The notes beneath the pieces were generated by a model. It did no database searches and was not told the DNA's origin. It saw nothing but the letters and a program-made list of their open reading frames with translations. DNA of 39,183 nucleotides from JANLTP01 sp031363055 (GTDB taxonomy: Bacteria > Pseudomonadota > Gammaproteobacteria > Burkholderiales > Burkholderiaceae_E), in assembly GCA_031363055.1 (NCBI GenBank), contig JANLTP010000098.1:1-39183 (forward strand). The letters run 5' to 3'. This document shows positions 1 through 7,402 of this stretch, one piece after another. Within the stretch, counting starts at the first letter, position 1. The number at the start of each line of letters is the position of its first letter. Made by a program: the position numbers and the translations under genes.

Positions 1-138
1 CAACTGGCGCGACTCGGTGGCTACCTAAATCGCGCCAGCGACCCTCCGCCGGGCAACACTGTCATCTGGCGAGGGATGTCGCGGCTCACCGATATCGAAA
101 TCGGATTCTTGATGGCCGCGGAAAATGTGGGTAATTGA
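1..138 (+). mobile_element. IS4/Tn5-type transposase, C-terminal fragment (cut by window edge)
   Basis: An open frame runs from the first base to a TGA at 136-138 and encodes 45 residues. It contains RLGGYLNRASDPPPGN, then VIWRGMSRLTDIEIGF, which is the conserved C-terminal end of IS4-family transposases of the Tn5/IS50 type (DDE enzymes that cut and paste insertion sequences). The catalytic core lies outside the window, so I cannot tell whether the element is intact. The 54 bases between its stop and the next gene should hold the terminal inverted repeat, but I cannot identify it without the other end. The call rests on motif recognition. It marks an insertion-sequence boundary beside a stretch rich in broken genes. 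Confidence 0.8.
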
Positions 139-192
139 AAGTCAACGTTACCGCTTACGGCCTAACATCCGAAACCCAAATATCAACGAACC

Positions 193-1503
193 CTAGTCAA
201 GCCACCAATACTGATGCGGTTCTCTTCCGCGCTCCGGCAAGCCGCGTTGCGCGGCGCCAACGCGTTTATCAAACAACTCGGCAAAGTCGCGCAGCACACG
301 CGGGCTATCGGAAACGTACGAATGACCAAATGCGCGCCAGACCGACACGGTGCCGGACGCATCAATCGTTTCCATGCCGGCATGCGTGAAGATACCGGCG
401 TCGGTCTCACCAACGCGCGGTGACTTATGAATGACCTTGGACGTTTGCAGCGCGATGTCCTTGGACGACGAATAGATAGTGACGCGGGTGCCCTTCATCT
501 GCAGCACTTTCGGTGCGATCTGCCGGCGAAACAGCTCGGCGTTGACATCGGCGGCGGCAAACAACAACTCCCGAAGCGGCCCGCTGGACTTGCCCGCCGC
601 TACGCGATCCGCCAAGACCTGACCGACCAGACGGGCGCCCATGCTGTTGGCAATCAGGTAGACATCGGTCACGCCCAGTTTGGCGATCAGCTGCAGCGTT
701 TCATCAAACGCCGACGCCGATAATTGCACCATCTCTTCATCGCGCCAGTAGCCGGTCAAACTGCCCTGAGACGGCCAGCTATAGGCCATCACCAGCCCCG
801 GAAAACCAATGTCGTGGGCCGTCTGGGCGGCACGCACGGCCGCGTCTTCAAACGTGGTCCAAAAGCCGTGCACAAACAACAGCAGCGATTTGGACGATGC
901 GTCCTTTAGCTCGCGCTCCAGCATGCCGCGGGCCCGCTCAACGTCACCGATGCGGGTCACTTGTTCAAGACGGGCCCGCCCTGGGCGGTCGGGCGACGAC
1001 TTATAGGCCCATCGATGCGCCAGCGCCTGCTCGCCCGGATTCCGGTCGGTTGGCAGTGAAACGGTGGTTGTGCCCAGTTCAACGTTGTCTGATGCTTCCG
1101 CACCGTACTGATCGGCGGGCGCGGCCACGCTTTTCCAGCGCCGATTGGTCGCGTAATAGACCGTCGCGATCAGCAAGTGACGCTTGGCCAACGTCAGCGC
1201 GCGCGTTCGGATCACTTGCGCTTGCAGTCGCAAGCAATCCAGCCCGACCAGCGTGGTCATGAGTTCGCTTTGAGCCGCGCGCAAGCTTGCGTCTGAATCC
1301 GCGATGCCGCCCGCCCGTAACCGCTCAATGCGTGCTTCCAATTGCGTTTGTGATTGCGCTAATTGGGCCGCTTGCTCCGCGGTGACCGGCACGCAGGCGC
1401 TGTTGCTGCTCGGATCGACGCTCGACTGGCTCGATTGTGCGCCGGCTGTGGCCGGCACAGTCAAGAGGACGGCGATAATCGCGAAGAATAGCGGCAGCGG
1501 CAT
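193..1503 (-). CDS. Secreted alpha/beta hydrolase, DUF900 (COG4782) type
   Basis: The protein is about 436 residues if the ATG at 1503 is used. This start places a clean signal peptide (MPLPLFFAIIAVLLTVPATA) at the very N-terminus, whereas a GTG ten codons upstream would add charged residues before it. Residues of roughly 40-110 are Gln/Ala/Leu-rich and probably helical. The C-terminal two thirds is an alpha/beta hydrolase: LLLFVHGFW is the oxyanion-hole strand, LIANSMGARLVGQ is the nucleophile elbow (Ser in NSMG rather than the usual GHSMG), and FGHSYVSDSP near the end probably supplies the catalytic His. DUF900 proteins are annotated as esterase/lipase-like enzymes of unknown substrate. The location is probably periplasmic. 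It is divergent from the amidohydrolase gene at 1731. Confidence 0.8.
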   Translation of the reverse strand: MPLPLFFAIIAVLLTVPATAGAQSSQSSVDPSSNSACVPVTAEQAAQLAQSQTQLEARIERLRAGGIADSDASLRAAQSELMTTLVGLDCLRLQAQVIRTRALTLAKRHLLIATVYYATNRRWKSVAAPADQYGAEASDNVELGTTTVSLPTDRNPGEQALAHRWAYKSSPDRPGRARLEQVTRIGDVERARGMLERELKDASSKSLLLFVHGFWTTFEDAAVRAAQTAHDIGFPGLVMAYSWPSQGSLTGYWRDEEMVQLSASAFDETLQLIAKLGVTDVYLIANSMGARLVGQVLADRVAAGKSSGPLRELLFAAADVNAELFRRQIAPKVLQMKGTRVTIYSSSKDIALQTSKVIHKSPRVGETDAGIFTHAGMETIDASGTVSVWRAFGHSYVSDSPRVLRDFAELFDKRVGAAQRGLPERGREPHQYWWLD

Positions 1504-1644
1504 TTCGGCCTCGGCGGGTGACGTTAGCGCCACGACACTCTAGCAGCGCTATCGATGGAACGTTGTACTCCTAAAGTAGGGGGCTTGGCAATCGTCGCTC
1601 ATTGCGCACCGCGCAGTATCATCTCGGTAGCGGCCGAAGCCGCC

Positions 1645-1692
1645 GTAACCGCAACTGCAAACGTAGCCGCAACAGCAACTGCAACCGCATCA
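1645..1692 (+). repeat. Degenerate hexanucleotide array (GCAACY-like) upstream of the amidohydrolase
   Basis: From about 1645 the sequence falls into 6-base units such as GTAACC, GCAACT, GCAAAC, GTAGCC, GCAACA, GCAACT, GCAACC and GCATCA. It lies in the divergent intergenic region between 1504 and 1730. The frame that would extend the amidohydrolase upstream through it gives an Arg/Asn/Ser-rich stretch unlike a protein N-terminus, so I treat it as non-coding. Two other hexamer arrays occur at 31225 and 32893. Confidence 0.55.
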
Positions 1693-1730
1693 TATCGAGT
1701 ACGCGTCAACCAACATTCAAAGTACAGCCG

Positions 1731-3497
1731 ATGCCAAACCAACCAGACCTCGTCATTCGAAACGGCACTGTCATCGACGGCAGTGGCGGCGCGCCCTTCG
1801 AAGCCGACATTGCAGTCAGCAACGGCCGCATTACCGCCGTCGGCAAAGTCGCCACCAAAGGCATTGCCAAAGGTATTACTAAAGGTATTCAGGAGATCGA
1901 CGCCAAGGGCTGCCTGGTGACACCGGGCTTCGTTGACATTCACACCCACTACGACGGGCAAGTCACCTGGGACAGCCGTATGGCGCCCTCGTCTTCACAT
2001 GGCGTGACCAGCGCCGTCATCGGCAATTGTGGCGTGGGCTTCGCGCCGTGCCGCGCCGATCAGCGCGATCTCTTGATACGCTTGATGGAGGGCGTTGAGG
2101 ACATTCCAAATCCGGTGCTTACCGACGGCGTGCCCTGGCTGTGGGAAAGTTATCCGCAGTACCTGAATTTCCTGGCCGGGCGGCGCTACGACATGGACGT
2201 CTGTGGCTATCTGCCACACGCGGCGTTGCGCGTCTTTGTAATGGGCGAGCGCGGCGCCAATCGAGAGCCGGCAACACCGGCCGATCTGGCGCAGATGGCC
2301 ACGCTGGTTCGTGAAGCAATGGCGGCCGGCGCGATGGGTTTCTCCAGCTCGCGCACATTTTTGCATCGATCCAGTGACGGCAGTTCCACGCCGACCTTTC
2401 AAGTAGCCGACGAGGAACTGACTGCGCTGGCACTGGCGCTAAAGGACTGCGGCAAAGGCGTTATGCAGATGATCGTCGACTTCGACCAGCCGCAGGCCGC
2501 GTTTGCCAGCATGCGAGCACTCGTTGAACGTTCAGGTCGACCGCTGTCGTTCACGATGATCGAAGGCGTACTTGGCATTCCCGAGATCCCTTGGGCCAAC
2601 ATCCTTGACTGGTGCGCCGCCGCCATCGAACAAGGCCTGCCGATCAAAGGCCAGGTCTTGGGTCGCGCCGTGGGACTGATGTTTGGCCATGAACTGACGC
2701 TGAACCCGTTCTATAGCGCCCACAGCTACCGCGCGCTGTCCGAGTTGCCGTTCGATGCGCGGATCGTGCAGTTGCGCTTGCCGCAATTGCGTGCGCGCAT
2801 CCTGGCCGAACCGATCGATACGAACCCAGCGAACGTGCTGGGCACGATGGTGCGTGACTTCAACAGCATGTTTCTGCTCGGAGACCCGCCCAACTACGAA
2901 CCCTCGCCCGAGCAAAGCATCGCGGCACAGGCGGCCCGGCGCGGCGTCAGCCCGCAGGAACTGGCCTACGATCTGATGCTCGAGCGCGACGGCCGCAACC
3001 TGCTGTACTACGCAATCACCAACTATGCGCACGGCTCGCTGGATGCTTGTTTGGCGATGATGCGGCACCCGGCGTCGGTGCTGGGGTTGGGCGATGGCGG
3101 CGCGCACTGCGGCACTATTTGCGATGGCAGCGCACCCACGTTCATGCTGACGCATTGGGGCCGCAATCGCAGCCGCGGCGAGCGCCTGCCGTTGCCCTGG
3201 ATTGTGCGTGCGCTCAGTTACGATACGGCGCGCACGGTGGGACTGATGGATAGGGGGCTGATTGCCGCGGGCTACAAGGCTGATCTGAACGTGATTGATT
3301 TTGATCGTCTTTGCTTGCATCCGCCGCAGGTGACCTATGATCTTCCGGGCGGTGGCCGGCGCTTGGTGCAGCGGGCGGACGGGTATCTGGCGACGGTGGT
3401 CAGTGGCGCGGTGGTCTATCGCGATGGCAAGCCAACGGGTGAGTTGCCAGGGCGTCTGGTGCGTGGGCCACAGCAAGCGCCGGCCGCTGCCGCGTAG
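1731..3497 (+). CDS. Amidohydrolase, N-acyl-D-amino-acid deacylase (D-aminoacylase) family
   Basis: The protein has 588 residues from the ATG at 1731. The frame is open for 43 codons further upstream, but MPNQPDLVIRNGTVIDGSGG is the usual first strand of the family. It is a metal-dependent TIM-barrel amidohydrolase. GFVDIHTHYDGQ gives the HxH metal pair (His71, His73), GNCGVGFAPCR gives the Cys ligand typical of D-aminoacylases (Cys100), and GLGDGGAHCG gives the late Asp. The expected reaction is hydrolysis of an N-acyl-D-amino acid or a related amide, but many members of this 560-600 residue group have unknown substrates. Residues 42-53 (TKGIAKGITKGI) are a three-unit in-frame repeat in the N-terminal beta-sandwich. 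The upstream ribosome site is weak. Confidence 0.85.
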   Translation: MPNQPDLVIRNGTVIDGSGGAPFEADIAVSNGRITAVGKVATKGIAKGITKGIQEIDAKGCLVTPGFVDIHTHYDGQVTWDSRMAPSSSHGVTSAVIGNCGVGFAPCRADQRDLLIRLMEGVEDIPNPVLTDGVPWLWESYPQYLNFLAGRRYDMDVCGYLPHAALRVFVMGERGANREPATPADLAQMATLVREAMAAGAMGFSSSRTFLHRSSDGSSTPTFQVADEELTALALALKDCGKGVMQMIVDFDQPQAAFASMRALVERSGRPLSFTMIEGVLGIPEIPWANILDWCAAAIEQGLPIKGQVLGRAVGLMFGHELTLNPFYSAHSYRALSELPFDARIVQLRLPQLRARILAEPIDTNPANVLGTMVRDFNSMFLLGDPPNYEPSPEQSIAAQAARRGVSPQELAYDLMLERDGRNLLYYAITNYAHGSLDACLAMMRHPASVLGLGDGGAHCGTICDGSAPTFMLTHWGRNRSRGERLPLPWIVRALSYDTARTVGLMDRGLIAAGYKADLNVIDFDRLCLHPPQVTYDLPGGGRRLVQRADGYLATVVSGAVVYRDGKPTGELPGRLVRGPQQAPAAAA

Positions 3498-3595
3498 GGC
3501 ACGAGTTCTCGCCCCGCTTGAAGTTGCTTAAAGTGCGCTGCATGCTATCGTATGGCCGTCAGAGACCCCCCATGAACACCAATCCGGAGACGCAA

Positions 3596-4735
3596 ATGAT
3601 TCGCCTATCCGCGCTGCCTTCTCGATCCGAGATGAGTCCAACTTCGATTGCCGCAGCATCGCTCAAACAGTCCGCAAGGCGAACCTGGCTCACCGGCGCA
3701 TTCGTCACCACCACTGCACTGCTGCTGTCCGCCTGCGCCCAATTCCCAGGATCAGGCTCTGGCAAATTCGCCATCAACCCCGCCCCCCTCGACGCCTTCA
3801 TGCAGCGCGTCGAGCAAGACGTGAAAGCCGGCACGATTCCGGGCGCCGTTTTGCTAGTCGCACGCGACGGTCAGGTGCTCTATCGCAAGGCGGTCGGCAA
3901 GCAGGACCCAAAGGCCGAAAAGCCGATGGCGGTCGATTCGCTGTTTCGCATCTACTCGATGACCAAGCCGATCGTTTCGGTCGCCGCGCTGATGCTGATC
4001 GAAGAGGGCAAGATGGGGCTGGCCGGCCGATCCGGTCTCGCAGTATCTGCCTGAACTCAAAGGTCTGAAGGTCGGCGTTGAAAGGCCCGGCGCCGACGGC
4101 AAACCGACGCTTGAGCTTACGGCCTCGCGGCGTGACATGACGGTGCACGACTTGATGCGGCACATGTCGGGGCTGACTTACGGCACGTTCGGCACCTCGC
4201 TGGTCAAGAGCGAGTACATCCAGGCCGATGTCCGGCCTGGCAGCGACGGTATCGAATACGACAATGCCGAGGTGGTGCGCCGCGTGGCCAAGCTGCCGCT
4301 GGCGTTTCAGCCGGGCAGCACCTGGGACTACAGCATCTCCACCGACATTCTGGGCGCACTGGTCGAAAAGGTCTCCGGTCAGACGCTCGACGTGTTGCTG
4401 CGACAGCGCATCCTTGGGCCCTTGAAAATGAACGACACAGCGTTCTGGGTGCCGCCCGAGAAGCAGGGCCGCATCGCCGAGGCCTTCGCGACCGATCCAG
4501 ACACCAAGCAGCCGGTGCCGCTGCTCGAGGTGCGCAAGGCGCCGAAGTTGTTGGCCGGTGGCGCGGGATTGATCGCGAGCGCCGATGACTACGCGCGCTT
4601 CGCGCTGATGCTGGCCAACGGCGGCACGCTCGACGGCGCGCGAAGCTGGTCGCGGTGTGGATGATTCAGGGGCCGGGACGCAGCCGTTACTACCGATCGG
4701 TGATGCGCAGCGCGGTGTACTCGGCTTTGGAGTGA
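3596..4735 (+). pseudogene. Class C beta-lactamase-like serine hydrolase lipoprotein, broken
   Basis: The start at 3596 is preceded by GGAG at good spacing. The N-terminus carries a lipoprotein signal ending in LLLSAC, followed by a beta-lactamase/esterase domain with the catalytic SMTK (SxxK) and, later, a DYSIS tyrosine motif. Two lesions are visible. First, GGCCGGCC at 4021-4028 contains an extra GGCC; removing four bases restores GLADPVSQYLPEL and joins the frame ending at 4054 to the one continuing through 4664. Second, at about 4641-4645 the text jumps from LDGAR to KLVAVWMIQGPGRSRYY in a third frame, ending at 4735. The segment between these blocks in normal members (perhaps 60-100 residues) is missing. 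Family members are serine hydrolases acting on beta-lactams, esters or peptides. This copy should be inactive unless the first lesion is a sequencing error. Confidence 0.85.
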
Positions 4736-4750
4736 AGTGTTGCAACCTGG

Positions 4751-4770
4751 TTTAGCTAAATTAGCTAAAA
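4751..4770 (+). promoter_or_regulatory. Putative operator: paired TTAGCTAA palindromes before the toxin-antitoxin pair
   Basis: TTAGCTAA occurs twice, at 4752-4759 and 4761-4768, one base apart, and each copy is a perfect 8-bp palindrome. The ATG of the Phd/MNT gene follows at 4778. Phd/YefM-type antitoxins autoregulate by binding short palindromes near their promoters, so this is the natural operator candidate. The binding itself is inferred. Confidence 0.55.
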
Positions 4771-4777
4771 TCCTTAC

Positions 4778-5299
4778 ATGAGAATCTTTCGAGCCACCGA
4801 CGCGAAGAATCAGTTCGGCGTTCTGCTGGAGTCGTGCGCCGACGCGCCGGTCGCGGTCGAGCGCCACGGCCGTGTGGTCGCTTACCTGCTGTCGCCCAAG
4901 GACTTTAAGACCGTTTCCTTGAACCCGTTTGAATCACTCGCAAACCGCCTGCGCAGCTTGGGCGTGGTGTACGCCACCGTGTTCGGGTCGGTGGCAATGG
5001 GCCAAGCAAAGTTCGGTAGTGACATCGACGTGGCGATCAGTACTGGCTGTGCGCTACGACCGGCGTTGCGACGCAAGTTGCAGGCCGAGATTGCTGAGGC
5101 CTCCGGGCGCGCGGTGGATCTTATTGACCTGGAATCGAGTGGTGGACTGATCTACACCAGGGCGATGAAAGGTGTCGAGATCGTCTGCGATCGCATTTCC
5201 ACCCGGCAACGCCTGGTCTCCAAGCTGATTCGGGCCCAGGATGACCGCCGGGTTGCAATGCTTGCTTCTGCCGTTGTCCGCCCCAGGCTATTTGCATGA
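4778..5299 (+). CDS. mntA: Antitoxin: Phd-like domain fused to MntA-type nucleotidyltransferase
   Basis: This 173-residue protein has two parts. Residues 1-45 (MRIFRATDAKNQFGVLLE, then VERHGRVVAYLLSPKDF) match the DNA-binding and dimerising half of Phd/YefM antitoxins. Residues 55-150 are a minimal nucleotidyltransferase with the complete GSX10DXD motif: Gly70, Ser71, Asp82 and Asp84. In HepT/MntA modules, MntA silences the toxin by adding AMP units to a tyrosine of HepT. The reading frame overlaps the toxin gene by 4 bp (ATGA), so the two are probably co-translated. A Phd half would give this enzyme-type antitoxin a DNA-binding autorepressor, which fits the palindromes just upstream. The domain calls come from motifs; the regulatory role is inferred. 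Confidence 0.85.
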   Translation: MRIFRATDAKNQFGVLLESCADAPVAVERHGRVVAYLLSPKDFKTVSLNPFESLANRLRSLGVVYATVFGSVAMGQAKFGSDIDVAISTGCALRPALRRKLQAEIAEASGRAVDLIDLESSGGLIYTRAMKGVEIVCDRISTRQRLVSKLIRAQDDRRVAMLASAVVRPRLFA

Positions 5300-5760
5300 C
5301 TCGCAATATCGATCGCGAAGTCATTGATGCGCGCCTGCGAGAGCTCGCTCATCGTCTGGAGCGCTTAGCCGAGAAGCGGCCCGCGTCGATCAAACAACTA
5401 AAGGCCGACGAAGATCTTCAGGACATTTTGGCGCGCAACCTAGAACTCGCGATTCAGTCATGTATCGACATCGCGGCCCATATCTGCGCTGTGCATCAAA
5501 TCGTTCCTGAGTCTGCCGGAGAAGCGTTCGACGGCCTTGAGAGTTTGGGCGTCATCAATCCGCCGCTAACCGCGTCGTTGAAGCGCGCCACTGGCTTTCG
5601 GAATATTTTGGCTCATGAATACGCAGAAATCGATTGGAACCTGGTTATGCAAGCGATGCGAACCGATTTGAAAGATTTGAAGGCATTCGGCAAAGCGATT
5701 GTTGCGCATCTGGATTCAAAATTCGGCGGTGGCGAACCTCGCCGACGATCAACTAGCTAG
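5296..5760 (+). CDS. hepT: HepT-like toxin (HEPN ribonuclease, DUF86 family)
   Basis: The protein has 154 residues and is mainly alpha-helical. RNILAHEY at residues 102-109 gives the RX4HXY signature of HepT: Arg102 and His107 form the HEPN ribonuclease site, and Tyr109 is the residue AMPylated by MntA partners. Residues 20-45 form a charged helix typical of the family. It starts inside the antitoxin stop codon, so translation is coupled. All key residues of both partners are present, so the module appears functional. It ends with TAG, and the same frame continues directly into the truncated SMP-30 gene, which suggests the module replaced the 5' part of that gene. Confidence 0.85.
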   Translation: MTRNIDREVIDARLRELAHRLERLAEKRPASIKQLKADEDLQDILARNLELAIQSCIDIAAHICAVHQIVPESAGEAFDGLESLGVINPPLTASLKRATGFRNILAHEYAEIDWNLVMQAMRTDLKDLKAFGKAIVAHLDSKFGGGEPRRRSTS

Positions 5761-5778
5761 CAGCGCGGGGAGACAGAC

Positions 5779-6366
5779 GTGTTCTATGGCGAAATCGACG
5801 GCTCGGCGTCGGTGTTTCGCGCACCAGCTGGCTTCGCCAATGGCAATGCCGTTGATCTGCAGGGCCGTCTGATCACTTGCGAGCACCTTTACCGGCGGGT
5901 CACCGGAACCGAATTTGATGGGCAAGTCACCGTGTTGGCCGATCAATACGTCGGCAAGCGTTTGAATTCCCGGAACGACGCTGTCGTTAAATCGGATGGA
6001 TCAATCTGGTTCACCGATCCGGACTACGGCATCATCGCCGACCGCGGCGGCCCGGAAGAGGCTAGCGGACCGCGTCATATTCGCCGGCTTACAGTCACCG
6101 TCGATGGCACTGCACTGGGCGCCTCCGAAGTTTTTGTCAATTGCTCGGCCGGGGTGTTTGACGGCTTTCGGATCGATCGCGATAATCGCCTTTGGGCGAG
6201 CTGCGCCGAAGGGGTTCACTGTTTCCGACGAGACGGCGAACTGATCGGCAAGATTCACGTGCCGGAAATGGTTTCGAACTTGACCTTCGGCGGTTTACGG
6301 AGCAACCGCTTGTTCATCTGCGGGACCACTTCGCTCTATTCGATTCACCTGAAAATCAACGGGTAG
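5779..6366 (+). pseudogene. SMP-30/gluconolactonase family protein, 5'-truncated
   Basis: The remaining 195 residues show the middle and end of an SMP-30/LRE beta-propeller: FANGNAVDLQGRLITCEH, KRLNSRNDAVVKSDGSIWFT and the late VFDGFRIDRDNRLWAS. Normal members have about 290-300 residues and begin with a first blade carrying the metal-binding EGPVW-type motif, which is absent. The open frame is entered straight from the hepT stop codon. A GTG at 5779 after GGGGAGA could still initiate it. Also unusual is RNDA where SPNDVVV is common. Family enzymes hydrolyse sugar lactones such as gluconolactone. This copy lacks part of the propeller and its metal site and is probably inactive. Confidence 0.75.
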
Positions 6367-6371
6367 CAAGT

Positions 6372-6734
6372 ATGGCGAATCGACCGCTTCAAAGCTATCG
6401 CGGCAGTTGTCACTGCGGCGCGGTCTGCTTTGAGATCGAAACCGATTTTCCGGAGGTGACTGTTTGCGACTGTTCGATCTGCAAGAAAAAGAATGCGCTG
6501 ATGGTTAAGGTGCACGAGAGCAAATTCAAGCTGCTCGCAGGCGCCGAGTCGCTCACCGAGTATCAATTTCACACTGGAACGGCGCGGCACTTCTTTTGCA
6601 AAGTTTGTGGAATTTACCCGTTTCATCGGAAACGGGTCACGCCCGATAATCTGGGAATCAACGTGTTCTGCCTCGAAGGTTTCGATGCAGCGGGAATTCC
6701 GGTTCGGCAAGCGGTGGGGCAAGCAATGCCGTGA
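6372..6734 (+). CDS. GFA/CENP-V family zinc protein
   Basis: This 120-residue protein has the ATG at 6372, five bases after the previous stop. The Zn-binding cysteines of the GFA (Mss4-like) fold are in order: CHCGAV (Cys13, Cys15), CDCSICKKK (Cys32, Cys34, Cys37) and FFCKVCGIYPFH (Cys76, Cys79). The length is normal. The family is named after a glutathione-dependent formaldehyde-activating enzyme, but most members have no proven substrate, so I would not assign formaldehyde metabolism here. Confidence 0.85.
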   Translation: MANRPLQSYRGSCHCGAVCFEIETDFPEVTVCDCSICKKKNALMVKVHESKFKLLAGAESLTEYQFHTGTARHFFCKVCGIYPFHRKRVTPDNLGINVFCLEGFDAAGIPVRQAVGQAMP

Positions 6735-6800
6735 GTCGGATTTTCATTATTGTGCAGAATCATCTAAATACGGGCACACTTCAGGGGCCCCTCCTTGGAC

Positions 6801-6975
6801 ATGACCGAACCCGCCCAAACGATTGATCCAACGAAGATCATCGTTAAGTGGCTTGATGCCTTCGCGGCGGCGTTGCAAACGAAAGACGCGTCGCGCATCG
6901 AAAATCTATTTTGTCCCGCTGCGCATTGGTGCGATGTATTGGGTCTAGGTTGGGCCTTCGCCACCGTCAGCGCTG
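6801..6975 (+). pseudogene. N-terminal fragment of a flavin-type monooxygenase with NTF2/SnoaL-like leader
   Basis: The reading frame from the ATG at 6801 gives IIVKWLDAFAAALQTKDASR, then IENLFCPAAHWCDVLGLGWAF. This matches the NTF2-like leader found at the start of many FMO-type FAD/NADPH oxidoreductases, where a sequence like LFHADSHWRDVLA-TW is typical. After about 6970 similarity stops and the frame runs antisense through the secreted ORF on the other strand. The FAD (GxGxxG) region is absent. I read it as a deletion remnant; the exact breakpoint is uncertain. Confidence 0.5.
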
Positions 6976-7223
6976 CACTTCTCGTTGGTCAACTCGGTCG
7001 CAAGCGCGCCACAGTTCAAATGGATGATCCGGATGTCCGGGTCGCGATCGTTGTGTTTCTCGACCCGCTCGATCAGAGCGGCGGCAATGTTCTAGCCGCT
7101 GCACTGCATGATGAACGGCATGTTCGGGTCGGTTGCGCTTTTCAGTGCCAGCAACGCATCGCTCCAGCCGATTGCGAATGTGCTCGCGACTACAGCCAGC
7201 GCTGCCTTGAGAGAACAAAACAT
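6945..7223 (-). pseudogene. Small secreted protein of unknown family, interrupted by TAG
   Basis: On the minus strand an ATG at 7223 is preceded by a strong GGAGGAGG ribosome site. The product begins MFCSLKAALAVVASTFAIGW, which reads as a signal peptide with probable cleavage before LLALKSATDP. Codon 44 is TAG (7092-7094). The same frame continues through NIAAALIERVEKHNDRDPDI and an LNCGALATEL block to a second TAG at 6945, for 92 sense-or-stop codons before the final stop. The 3' part overlaps the end of the monooxygenase remnant, so the gene may also be truncated. I do not recognise the family. It may be a recent nonsense pseudogene, a sequencing error or a genuine 43-residue secreted peptide. 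Confidence 0.45.
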
Positions 7224-7402
7224 GAGTCCTCCTCCAATATCCTGATGGTTATTTATTGTCATCGCGAGCTGGTGATGTATCGCGCCCGATCGTATCGCCG
7301 AAAAATCTTCTGCTACCCGGTCAGCTCGGCATACCTCTTTCACCTTGAGCCGCACTGAGCCGAAAACGTCCGCAACCAGCGCTGTTTTGTGGCACTCGGC
7401 AC

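Noticed and set aside
1602..1730. N-terminal extension of the amidohydrolase
   Set aside because: The upstream 43 codons are repeat-derived and Arg/Asn-rich; the family begins at 1731.
2532..3476. Long minus-strand frame of 314 codons
   Set aside because: It is the antisense shadow of the amidohydrolase, whose motifs are clear; its Gln/His/Arg-rich text fits no family.
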